Source of the DNA: Sporobolomyces roseus
Taxonomy: Eukaryota > Basidiomycota > Microbotryomycetes > Sporidiobolales > Sporidiobolaceae
Direction: 5' to 3'
DNA: 64,000 bases
NCBI GenBank assembly: GCA_016617785.1
Contig: JADILM010000004.1
Coordinates: 1,426,001 to 1,490,000, forward strand
Below the pieces are notes generated by a model. The model did not search any database, was not told the DNA's origin, and worked only from the letters and a program-made list of their open reading frames with translations. How positions within the stretch are numbered: the stretch's first letter is position 1; each line of letters begins with the position of its first letter. This document shows, piece after piece, positions 25,626 to 38,146 of this stretch. Made by a program: the position numbers and the translations under genes.

Positions 25626-27940
25626 CTACTTCTTGACGACGTTGGCATCGAATAACGAGTCTCCTACGTGGTTTGCCGAGATCTGTCTACCACCGAACCA
25701 ACGACCGTTCAGTCCTTGAGTTGCTTTAACGGCATCCTCGACTTTTTCGAAACGAATATAGATCTCTCCCTGTTTTCGATCGAAACAGTGTCAATACTCG
25801 CCTCAATGCAGAATCAACAAAAGAGAAAGCGAGAGAGAAGCTTACCTGGGACTCTTTGACAACAAAGATTGTTACGACTTTACCGTATTTGTCTTCGCAT
25901 TCCGACTTGACATCCTCTGCGAGTTCGAGATCCCAGTCTCGCTCAGTCTCTTCTTCGGGGTTGAAAGCATCTTTCATCAAGCTGAGAGTAGCGGAAAAGT
26001 CAGACTATGGAAAGCGAGAGAAAAGGAGGAACGGTTTCTTACACGTTGCGAGTCGTATTCTGCGGAATGTTAGGACGGAACCTACCAACGAGAGAACTTG
26101 TCAGTCATACATCTCAAGACACTGAAGCAGCGAGAAGTACTCACATAGGCTGAGGAGGAAGTTCAGGACCTTTATCTACTCCTGCAAGTTTCTGCATTAG
26201 CTCGTAACGAGAGATACCTCCGACGTTACCTCCTGTGAGAAGGAATGAAAGACAACATCAGTCACAATCTGAGAGCAGATGAATCTGTCGTACGAGCTCA
26301 CCTTGTTCTTCTTGTTGCAAGTTGGGTTCCTGAGGACCAGTGATGTGCTTGTTGAAAGTGGCACTTCGATCAGCGACGAGTCCTACTTTGATCTGCACCC
26401 GTCAATCATCCTCAGTTAGCTACGGAGGAGACTGATGAGGTAGAAAGGCGTACTTCTCGACCAGCAAGAGGGAAATTATTCATCTTTTCGATCGCGACCA
26501 TGGCATCTTTGTGTTCCTTGAACCTATTCACTCGAGTCTTATCAGTCACAGCTCGCAAAGTGGGAGACGAATGAACATACTTGACGAAACAATAACCCTT
26601 TGATTTGCCGGTGACGTGATCCCTGTGTAACTCAACGGTTTCGAGTTCTCCGAAAGGTTGGAAAACCTCACGAATATCTTCTGAAGTCAAAGCAAAGTTG
26701 AGAGATCCAACGTAGAGTCTGTGAACTCGTCCAAGAGCACTATCAGCGCCTTTCGAGACGATAGAACAGAGGGAGAGACTCACCCTCCAGTCATTGGTCC
26801 GTTTGCTCCGGGAGGACCGTTGGCTCCGTCTCGAGCTTGACGATTCTTTTCGGCTTCGGTGTACTGGACGATGAGAGGAATACCGAGGAGTTTAGTACCG
26901 GACAAAGTGAGAGCTTTTTGAACGCTTTCTAATCCGACAAACTCGACGTAGCCGACACTGTGAATCCACGATACCTGCTGAGCAGGAGTCACGGCTGCTG
27001 AGACAAAGTGGAACTCACCCTTTCGATCGACGTGAGATCCTATCGACGATAACTCGAGCATCTCGAACTTTTCCGGCGTTGGCTTCGAAGAAGATTCCTA
27101 GTTCACGATCTGTAACTCGAGCGGCGATTTGGTTGACGAAGACTGAACGCATCTCGCGCTGTTCTTCCGAAATACTATGAGATCATACAGGGTCAGCACG
27201 GTAGAGAAGGGAGGCAAGGAAGTGGGAACGGACCCAGGAGAAGGAGATTTCGCTTTGCGAGGAGGTGAAGCACGTCTGCTGTATTCATCGTAAGAAGGAG
27301 AGCGCCTGCGACGAGATCTATCGAGTAGTATCAAGGCTTGGTCAGCGCAAGGACGTAAGAGTATAGAAGGAGAGTGAGAGATCAAGTTTACCTGTGATCA
27401 TCGTAATCATCGCCTCTTCTCGAACGACGATCATCTCTACGAGGTGGAGGCGCATCATCATAGTACGACGAACCTCTTCTATCTCTGTTCCTATCCCTAC
27501 TCCTCGACCTCTCCCTGTCATCGTCCCTCCTACTCCTCTTTGAAGAAGAACCTCCTCTGTAATCATCATCGTATTCTCTCCTCCTCCTATCCCTATCTGA
27601 TCGATCACCACGGTCTGAACGACCGCCCCTCTCTCGCTCTCGCTCCTTCTCTCTAGCTCGTTCGAATTCTCGATCTTCCCTCCTTCGACGTTCCTCTTCG
27701 TCTTCATCCCCTCCTCCTCCTCTACGGCGAGAAGAAGAAGTCTGCGAATGGTGAGAGGTCACAGAGCTATATGATGGGCTATCCTGTGAGTCTACAGCGA
27801 GGGAAGAGGGAGAGAAAGCGAGACTGACACTGCGCGGTCAGAACGAGAAGAAGATCCTGCTAGTTTGCCGTTCTGCGGATGTACTGTATTAGCTCACGCT
27901 CGGTCTGTAGTGATCTGAGAGTGTCACTTACTTCACTCAT
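25626..27940 (-). CDS. RBM39: Splicing factor RBM39/CAPER-like (Rsd1)
   Basis: A nuclear SR-like splicing factor of the CC1-like family. An N-terminal Arg/Asp/Ser-rich region (about 150 residues) precedes RRM1 ([18 protein letters not shown], then SKGVGYVEF), RRM2 ([20 protein letters not shown], then SKGYCFVKF) and a C-terminal UHM-type RRM3 ([20 protein letters not shown], then [16 protein letters not shown] and GRWFGGRQI). The protein ends DANVVKK. Absence of a U2AF35-binding region and the RRM1-RRM2-linker-UHM order favour RBM39/Rsd1 over U2AF65. The first coding exon is only MSE plus a donor. About twelve short introns interrupt the gene. Confidence 0.9.
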
Positions 27941-28182
27941 CTTTATTGTGTGTTGTTGGGTGAAATGTTGGAGCAAGAGTTGAGAAAAGGAAATTCTAAA
28001 GTCATTCTCGCACAGCTACAGAGAGGAAGAGAGCAGTACGAGAGATAGTAATACATCATATACAAGTCTACAGAAACATCGACGGGACAACAGAAAATAT
28101 GGAAAAATAGCATCCAACGGCAAAACAGGAAATATGCAAAATAGCATCGCAAGAGGTCCGCAACGCCACTGAACGAGCGGAA

Positions 28183-29303
28183 TCATGCTGCAAGGGCTTG
28201 ACGCTGACGCTGTGGCACTCTTGAAGGTTCCTCTTCTTCCGCTTCTTCTTCTTGCGGCGATGTGACGACAGGCGTCGGGAGTCGATCGACTGGAACTTGC
28301 GGTAACTTGCTTCCGACCTGCACAAACAAGGAGAGAGTCGGAGTCAGCGGCTGTGTGCGTTGTGTTGTGATCGAACGCGAAAGAGGAGTAAGAAGGAAGA
28401 GGGGGAGAGGCCAAAGTGAGGAGACTCGGTGAAACATACCTCTGCTTCTTGCAACGCTGCGAGTTCTGCCAGTACGTCTTCTTCGTCTGCCGCAGAAATC
28501 CGACTCGATAGTAGTGCACTGACTTCCTGTTCATTTTACCTCGAAACTTCATCAGAGATGATCACAGATATCAAGTAGAAGAAAACGAACCTCTTGATAA
28601 GCGATTCCTTCTCTCGTCTCATCCATCAATTTTTCCACCTTGTCAATGTCGAGCTCTTTGTTCAGTTGTTTCAGCACCTCGCTTCCTTGTTGTAAACCGA
28701 ATAGTACGTCTTTCTCGACAAGCGAGAATTCGATTGATTGAACCTGTTCTCGTTCGAGACATCTTCAGCACGACTTCAACGATCCTCCACGGGCACGATG
28801 GTGATAGTTGTGAAAGTATGAGGGTCACTGACGAGTTTTTGCAGCGTTTCGAGTTGAGAATCCGTTTGCGATAGCAAAGTTTCTTGATATTTCTTCTGTC
28901 TCAGCGCGATCAACGCTCTCGTCTTGTTTCCCGCCCTCAATGACACGGCTGCGATTTCCTTCTCCCGAACAAGCACGACCTCGATCTGAGATTGAGAGGA
29001 AACGAAGCAGAGTCAGTCATTTCCCAAGATGGGAGAGAAGGCGAAAGATGCGTACCCGACGTTGATACTGCTTGAGCTTATCCCTCTGTAGCTTGAGACT
29101 GTCTCAGAGGCATGCAGTCAGCGCCAGCTCAGACGACGATGGAAGGGACGGAAAGTGGGGAGATTGAAAGGAAACGGAATTTACTCTAGAATGGAACGAT
29201 CTTGAGGGGTGATCTTGACGGCACTTGATGATTGACCCACTGTAGGCCGAACAGTCTGATCAGATCGTCCAAGAGAAGCTGATGGAGAGAAGCAAGACTC
29301 ACT
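28183..29303 (-). CDS. VPS20: ESCRT-III subunit Vps20/CHMP6
   Basis: Vps20 links ESCRT-II to ESCRT-III polymer assembly on endosomes. The Snf7-type helical core is recognisable: GQSSSAVKITPQDRSILELK, then basic helix QRDKLKQYQRR, LRAGNKTRALIALRQKKYQE, VQSIEFSLVEKDVLFGLQQG and an acidic C-terminal part ending QRQRQALAA. The start codon itself is split. A at 29303 ends the first coding exon, and TG at 29239-29238 begins the next, across a 63-bp intron (29240-29302, GTGAGT...ACAG). This yields MGQSSSAVK, matching family N-termini and placing Gly at position 2 for N-myristoylation. No other in-frame start fits. Confidence 0.88.
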
Positions 29304-29667
29304 TGAGATGATGCAGTCGGAAATAGCTGGGAAATAGCGAATTCGAAGCGGAACGAAGCGGTAATTGTACTGGAGGATGTGATGAGACTTAAAGAGTGTT
29401 CGGCGAGTACTGAGCTGGATTCGAAAGTGTCGACTGAGTGGAGAGGCAGCAAGAGGTGCGATCGCTCTTTCGTTCAACTTGTTCACTACAAACTCACGGT
29501 GTTACTCGAGACCCTCATCTAGACATCAAATCAACTCGCAAGAGGCACTTCAAGCTGGACGCAGTCAACCCGGTGCAATCCTCGCTTATCTCTACCTCAT
29601 CTGGACTTTCTCATCTATTCAAGCCATCTCAAGCTGTGGAGTCCTTCACTAAGGGCATAGAGGCAAC
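29304..29667. promoter_or_regulatory. Divergent promoter region, VPS20 / ARL3
   Basis: This 364-bp space includes the VPS20 leader, which must contain the exon that ends just before the split ATG. No other element is evident. Confidence 0.45.
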
Positions 29668-30704
29668 ATGTATCGACTCATAACAGGTTTCGTCGCCCAC
29701 TTGATGCAAAAGCAAGAGGTTCGTCCCTTTCTTCCTTCTCGAATTCGCTGGTTTCGCTCACAAACCTCTTGTCAATCACAGTATTCCGTTCTGATTATGG
29801 GCTTGGACAATGCTGGAAAGACAACATTCCTCGGTGAGTAGAGAGTTTGCGGCGTATGTCAGGTGCTTACTGACATTCGCTAAGTCCCTCCTCGCAGAGA
29901 AAGTCAAAAGTACCTTCAATCACACTCCCGAAGTCGATCCGAGCAGTATAGCTCCGACAATAGGACAGAACAGTACGTCGGGTCGCTGTATCAGCCAAAC
30001 TGACGTCTCGCTGAGCCAGTCACTGTCGTGCAGTCGGTCGAATCACTCTCTCCTCATCGGTTCTCCAATTTTGGGATCTGGGAGGTAAGCCTTTATCCTC
30101 TTCTCTACTGAGACCCTTTCGCTGACTTCTCAAGTGATAGGTCAACGAGACATTCGAAGTATCTGGCCAAAGTACTACGCAGATTGTCACGCTGTCGTTT
30201 TCGTGATCGATTCAACCGACAAAGAAAGGATTGAAGAATGTTGGGCTGTCTTCGGTGAGCACACTTGATTCTCTCCTTACTCTACCTAGCCGAACTGAGC
30301 CTCTTCTCGTGCGAATGCAGAAACTATCGTGACTGATCATCGAGTAGATGGAGTTCCGACTCTTGTCCTCGCAAACAAACAAGACTGTGAAGGAGCCATG
30401 GCAGTGGAGGACATCAAGCAAATGTTCAACAAGCTCATTGTAGGGAAGTTGAACGTGAGTGAAGGTAGCGTGATGCCGATATCAGCATTGCGAGGGTAAG
30501 TTTTCTCCTTTTCATCGCATGATTCGTCCTCGTCTGATCAAGTCATTTCGCTGTAGGGACGGTATTCGAGAAGCTGTCGACTGGTTGTTCTTGCGAGTGC
30601 ATCAGTGAGTCTCTCGTCGCATTTGCTCTTGTCTTGAGCTGGACTGACCTTTTTCGCGAGGGAATTCTTGCAGTTCTCGGAAATCTTCTCAGAGTCGTTT
30701 CTAG
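29668..30704 (+). CDS. ARL3: Arf-like GTPase Arl3/ARFRP1
   Basis: A Golgi small GTPase that in yeast recruits Arl1 and GRIP-domain tethers. Motifs in order: G1 MGLDNAGKTTF, switch I around IAPTIGQN, G3 WDLGGQRDIRSIW, G4 LANKQDC, and G5-like PISALRGDGIREAVDWL. The N-terminus MYRLITGFVAHLMQKQEYS lacks Gly2 and resembles Arl3/ARFRP1, which are N-acetylated rather than myristoylated. There are about six introns. The last one starts at a GTGAGT inside the CATCA of VHH and ends TTGCAG before 30674, giving a C-terminus HHSRKSSQSRF with stop 30702-30704. If that intron is kept, translation stops at once (VHQ, stop at 30606). Confidence 0.9.
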
Positions 30705-30770
30705 TTCATCTTCCGTACTCTCTCGGTGTGTTAGCAGTGTTGTAACGATTAGTGTTGTTTGGTATCTATT

Positions 30771-30781
30771 TTTTGCGAGAC
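30771..30781 (+). promoter_or_regulatory. TTTTGCGAGA motif before HEM1
   Basis: It lies about 65 bp upstream of the HEM1 ATG and contains the TTGCGA core seen before several other genes. Confidence 0.3.
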
Positions 30782-30843
30782 AAGGGCGAGAAAAAGTTGG
30801 CGGCAATCGAGACTTTTTCTTCCTCTCCCACACACTCTCCATC

Positions 30844-33196
30844 ATGGAAGCAGTAGTACAGCTCAAGCGCTTTGGCACTGTCTGCCCTTTCCTCCACCGC
30901 ACTCCTCTTCAACGCCTTTCCGGTTTCTCTACCTCCACCAATCGACTCGGTACGAATCAACTCGTTCACCTCGCCCAATCCCGATGCCCTTTGATGCAAC
31001 CCGCTCTCCAAGCACGAGGATTCGCTACCACTACCCTTCGCTCCTCCATCGCAGACAACAAGAAATCCAACTCTGGATCGACCAATCTCAAATCTCGCAA
31101 CTACGCTTCCATCACTGAAGTTCAACAAGAAGCTCTCCGCAAGGCTACCACCGTAACTGAGAATGCAGATGCTTCTTTCGTCAATCCCGCCACCAAGTTG
31201 AATCAAGTTGGTAAAGAGGGAGAATCTCATTATGAGGGAAGACCAACTGTCGCTCTCGGGTTCAAGAAGCATATCCAACACAGTCCGATATTCAACTACG
31301 AGGGCTTCTATGAGGCCCAGCTTCAAAAGAAGCACGAGGATAGGTCATACAGGGTGAGTCAGATTTCTGAAATCGCTTTACCCTTCCCGATCTTCGAAGC
31401 TAACCTCCTCTCTATGGCTGCAGTACTTTAACAACATCAACAGGGTGAGTGTCTGATCCAGGGAAGAAACTAGACACTCTAGCTGACTACCCCAAAATCG
31501 ATCCATTCACAGTTGGCTGCCAAGTTCCCCCAGGCTCACACTGCTAAGCCGGAGGACGAGGTTACTGTCCATTGCTCGAACGATTATCTCGGCATGGGTA
31601 GGCACCCCGTTACCTTGAAAGCTATTCAGTGAGTCGGATCGCTCGATTTCAGCTTTCAAACTGTTCGAGTTGCTGATTTCATTTGCTTGACCCACAGCGA
31701 CACCCTCGACAAATACGGAGCGGGTGCCGGCGGAACTCGTAACATTGCTGGAAACGGTGCTATGCATCTCGCACTCGAAGCCGAACTCGCTCAACTTCAT
31801 CAGAAGGAGGGAGCTCTCGTTTTCTCGAGTTGCTACATCGCAAACGATGAGACTCGTAAGCTTGCTTCTCTTCTCACATCGTCATGTACGAGGCTGAGTG
31901 CGAAACCATGCTTCCAGTCGCGACTCTCGGATCCAAGATGCCAGGCTGCGTTATTCTCTCCGACGAGATGAACCACGCTTCGATGATTCAAGGTATCCGA
32001 CACTCTCGAGCATCCAAGATGATCTTCAAGCACAACGATCTCGTCGACCTCGAGGCTAAACTCGCTTCGATCCCTCGCGAAACTCCCAAGATCATCGCCT
32101 TCGAATCAGTTTATTCCATGTCTGGAACCGTTGGACCCATCTCCGAGATCTGTGATTTGGCCGAGAAATACGGTGCAATCACTTTCCTCGATGAAGTACA
32201 CGCCGTCGGAATGTACGGACCAACTGGAGCTGGTGTAGCTGAACATCTCGATTTCGAAGTCAACGCGAAAGGTGGAAAGAAGGGTTCAGTTATGGATCGA
32301 GTCGATATCATCACTGGTACTCTCGGAAAGGCTTACGGTGTCGTTGGAGGTTATATCGCTGGAAGCGCCAAGTTTGTCGACATGGTTCGATCTTACGCTC
32401 CTGGTTTCATCTTCGTACGTTCAAGACTCGAACTCATCTGCTAAGCATAAGCTGATGGTGACTCTTCTTGCACGCAGACTACTTCGATTCCTCCTTCGAC
32501 TGCTGCCGGAGCTCGCGCTGCCATCGCTTACCAGAGGCAACACCTTGGAGATCGTCAACAGCAACAACGCAACGTCGCTCAAGTCAAGGCTGATCTCACC
32601 AAGATTGGAATCCCCGTCATTCCCAACCCTTCTCACATCGTACCTCTCGTACGTCTCTTCTCCTCCCTCCATTTTCTGCTCTGTTCCAAAGCTGATTTCC
32701 ACTCACTCACTCACTCTCTCTCTTCAGCTTGTCGGCAACGCCGAGGCTGCCAAGGCTGCGAGTGATCTCCTTTTGACGAAGTACAAGCTCTACGTCCAGA
32801 GTATCAGTGCGTTAATTGATCTTTTCTCCTCGAAGATTTCGCCCGCTGACTCCAATACTTCCCCTTCTCGCAGACTTCCCGACCGTTTCGATTGGCGAGG
32901 AGCGTCTCCGTATCACTCCTTCCCCTCTCCACACTCCTGAGCAACTCTCGGCTCTCATCACCGCTGTCGACAGCGTCTGGAACGAGCTGGGACTCAAGCG
33001 TACTCCCGAATGGACCGCTCTCGGAGGTCGTTGCGGAGTCGGAATGGCCAACCCCAAAAAGATCACGAATCTCTGGAGTGAGGAACAGCTCAAGTTGAAG
33101 GATCTCGAGGATGCTCAATTGATGAAAGACAAGGAAGTCAAGGGAGTTTGGATGGATACTCCTTCCCCTGCTACTGAAGCTAGTCTCTCCGCTTAG
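30844..33196 (+). CDS. HEM1: 5-aminolevulinate synthase, mitochondrial
   Basis: A PLP enzyme that condenses glycine with succinyl-CoA, the first step of heme synthesis. The long presequence contains two Cys-Pro dipeptides typical of heme regulatory motifs (C14-P15 in TVCPFL and C48-P49 in SRCPLM). Core landmarks are [36 protein letters not shown], the cofactor Asp region [14 protein letters not shown] and the PLP Lys in [16 protein letters not shown]. The Gly-rich C-terminal extension ends ATEASLSA. About seven introns are present, one of them after a very short exon encoding YFNNINR. The gene is followed in the same direction by ERG10. Confidence 0.96.
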
Positions 33197-33456
33197 TTTG
33201 CCTAGTAACTTTTGGAAATGATGCGTTCTCTCTTTGCTTACTTCACTTCCCCTCGTCGTTGTGAAATCGGGAGAGAAGAGACCGGAGTTTTTGGAGAAGT
33301 TCCCCCTCTCCCCTCTGGCTTGCCGCGAAACTACCATTTCCCCCTCCTCTTGCTTCCTCTCACGTAGAGCCGAACACTACTAAACTGGAATCTTCCTCAT
33401 CCATTCACGAACCTCGAGACTCGACTTATCAATCCTCGACATTTGAACCTGCTCGT

Positions 33457-35368
<1,912 letters not shown>

Positions 35369-36733
35369 AGCATTCAAACCGGAACAAGCTCAGTACAAAA
35401 GGCCCGAAAACGGACAATTCTTTCTTCTCGATAGCATGACGGATTCAAGGTGAGGAACAATGGCATGGGATAGGGTGCGGGACTTCTTTCTTCTTCATAT
35501 GGGGCTTTTTCACTACGATCATCTTGCTTTCTTGTGCACGCTTTCTTTCTCGTTCGTTACCGTCTTTTTTCCTGCACTTTTTCTTTCTTTCCTTGCTTGT
35601 CTGTTTCGTAGCACCTCGCAGCCGCCATTATCCAATCTGAATACGTTCATTTCTATCGAAGACTCTCATCTTATTCAGGCTCGTTTGCCGAAGCGAAGGG
35701 CCAAAGAACAAACGAAAACTATTTTCGAAAGCGGACAAACAGATCGACTCGTGCTCTTAGTCAACAAACGGGCGATCTCCGCGAGATGGACGATCTGTAG
35801 AAGACTTGATGACTTGACAAATTGATCCAGTGCTTTGGAGAACGAGAAGAATCCTGCGACGAGAATCTTCCTGCGAAGGAGTAGTTCGTTTTTTCTGTCT
35901 TCTCTCTCTTCTCGTCTGTTTATCCTGCGCTTCCTACACGTAGCCTGTTACAGTACTGTTCTTTCTGATCGAGATTCGAACGAACACACTCGCAGCTGAT
36001 CGTTATGTCGTCGAGAGAGTAGCGGCATTTAAGCTCGAAAGCGCCTTCTCACGATAATTTCTGCTGATTCCATCTCGATAGATACATACGTGCAAGTACC
36101 CTTCCTATGCCAGTCAGAATATCAACTAGGTGTCATTCATCGAGCCATGGTAACGGTCAGAGAGGCTTTGTGCGAAAGCGTTGCGAGCCAGCTTTTTTTT
36201 TTTTTTGAGAACTTCGTTGCGAAGCTTAACTTCGCTCTTCGTGAAGGCTCGCTGAGCTACCCGTTGCGAAGCCTAGTCGCCCTCTTTCGCAATCAATCTC
36301 GATCTCTTCACAAAGAGAGAAGAGCGAGAGAGCGCGCCACGTGAAGGGGACCGCCTCTTTTTGGTCGTCGAGAATTCCTGCACATTGAACCTCGCCTCTC
36401 TGAGTAGCTTCGTTTCCTTTGTATGAGACGAGTTCGCAGGACGATCCTTTCGATGGGACACTGCCCGAAACCCGCCTTTCAAACAAATTGCCTACCCTTT
36501 ATAGCACCGAGGGAAGAGACTTCTGTGTGCAGGAACCAAGCGAAGCGAAGCAGCAGATCTACTTTTTTTCCTTCTTTCCCTCTCCTCTTCTCTCTTCCCT
36601 TCACTTTACTATCAAACTCGTCACTTTACGCGCCTTCTTGTCAACTCCAAACCTCAGATCTACGACAGACACTCAGCGAATTCAATCCTTTCCTTTCGCA
36701 ATCCAAACTCATTCCTTCGCGCCTCGCCTTCAA
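35369..36733. promoter_or_regulatory. Long intergenic region, ERG10 3' flank and promoter of a Ser/Pro-rich gene
   Basis: The first few hundred bases are T/C-rich 3' flank. Between 36171 and 36300 there is a cluster of TTGCGAA-type words (36181, 36216, 36263), a 14-15 base T run (about 36193-36206) and a GCGAAG...CTTCGC dyad (36219-36235, 5-base loop). A pyrimidine tract at about 36560-36600 precedes the next start. No gene is evident, although the frame of the next ORF stays open upstream to 36419. Confidence 0.45.
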
Positions 36734-37456
36734 ATGTCAACTTTCGCAGCGATGCACGCCCCTACATCAGGACCAGCTTACTCTTCAAGAGCGTACGCCT
36801 ACCACGTATCAAGACTACATGCTTCATGTGGTGCAGCTTCCCTCCTCTCTCCTCCTCCACCGTCGCAAATGGCTTCCTCCCCTTCTGCCTCGACTCCTCG
36901 CTTCCCAGATCTCTCATCACTTCGATCGAGCCTCCCTCTACCCTCAGCCCCTACTTCACCAGCAGCGTTCCCCATGCTCATGGTCGGCACTCCTGCTCGC
37001 GAAACTCCTCCTTGCACACCTCCCTTCTTCCCTTCCCTCCTTTCATCGTCGCAGCGAACAACGTCCAACTCCTCATATCCTTCCTTGTCACCGTCGACGT
37101 ACGCACTCTACCCAACGAACGAAGCAGTTCGAGCGACCCGACCTCCCCTTCGACCAAGTCATTCCTACTATTCCCAATCTTCTTCTGGTCTATCCTACGA
37201 TTCCTCTTCCCAGTCGAGCTCAACATCTTCCTCTCTCACCGCGACGACGATCTCGACGATCTGGACTCCCTCGAGTAGTGACAAATCAACGCATTCGCTA
37301 GGACTCGAATTCGAAGATGATGAAGAAGAGAAATTGTTCCGCTTGTCGGTTCAAATGAGGGAAGGGGAATTCGACGGCGATATGGGAGATAACGAGTGGG
37401 ATGGAGACTACTACGATGATGGCATGGACGGAGTCGAGTCGATGGACATGGAATAA
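36734..37456 (+). CDS. Ser/Pro-rich low-complexity protein with acidic tail
   Basis: A single exon of 240 codons starts MSTFAAMHAPTSGPAYSSRA. More than half of the protein is Ser, Pro, Thr or Tyr in disordered-looking runs. The last ~60 residues are acidic (GLEFEDDEEEKLFRLSVQ, then FDGDMGDNEWDGDYY) and end MDME. I recognise no domain. The mix of disordered Ser/Pro blocks and an acidic end would suit a transcription or signalling regulator, but that is only a guess. Lack of introns is unusual for this window. An in-frame upstream ATG at 36419 could lengthen it, but that part looks like leader sequence. Confidence 0.55.
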   Translation: MSTFAAMHAPTSGPAYSSRAYAYHVSRLHASCGAASLLSPPPPSQMASSPSASTPRFPDLSSLRSSLPLPSAPTSPAAFPMLMVGTPARETPPCTPPFFPSLLSSSQRTTSNSSYPSLSPSTYALYPTNEAVRATRPPLRPSHSYYSQSSSGLSYDSSSQSSSTSSSLTATTISTIWTPSSSDKSTHSLGLEFEDDEEEKLFRLSVQMREGEFDGDMGDNEWDGDYYDDGMDGVESMDME

Positions 37457-38146
37457 GCAACCTCGACAAAGCTCACCCTCTTTCCTTTCCTCTCCCCCTT
37501 TCTTCCTCGATCAGAACGAAGTACATATACACACCGACCGGATCCACCTCTTCTCCCATTTCTTGTATCTACCACCAATTTCTTCCTTCTATATCTACTA
37601 GCTTGACCCTCATCCAAAAAACCCTCGCTCTTTTTTTCTTCTCTTCTCTTCTCTTGCTTATATATACACCCACTCCGGATTGGACGGACGACTTCTTTAC
37701 CTATACACCACACCTTGTACTTTCTCTTACGTATATATTGACAGACACCCAATAGTTTCCTTTCAACTTTTCTCATCCTTCGTTTTCATTTGTTGTTTTA
37801 CCTGTCAATCTTTATTGTTCGACTACGTTCATATCCCTCATTGCTTTGGCTAGATACAATGATAGACGCTTTACTCTGCCTCATCCTGATCTCTTGTGCT
37901 TGAAACGAGAGAGAGATCAAAGAGAATGAGACGGACTGGGAATACAACATGACTTCTGACGACTCAAAACGATACAACAATTGATAACGTTACAACACAT
38001 CAGCGAGACCTCCACCCAATCCCGAAGCGTCTAGTGTTCCTCTACAGCCGTCGGTCGAGCCCATCGATACCCTTTCGCTTTCGCGAAATGGTCTTGTCTA
38101 TTCGATACTGCTTCGGCTTGGAAGAATTGATCGACTATTGGATACC
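37457..38146. other. Convergent 3' flanks
   Basis: This 690-bp space lies between the Ser/Pro-rich gene and DUG3, whose 3' ends face each other. It is pyrimidine-rich with several TATATA stretches (37660-37740). No gene is seen. Confidence 0.5.

Noticed and set aside
27430..27720. Repetitive R/D/E/S-rich block as a tandem repeat element
   Set aside because: It is the coding RS/RD-rich N-terminus of RBM39 and shows no fixed repeat unit.
36423..37301. A 292-codon ORF overlapping the Ser/Pro-rich gene in another frame
   Set aside because: It is His/Pro/Arg/Leu-rich, as expected from frame-shifted Ser-rich codons. The chosen frame has the better start context and a structured acidic C-terminus.
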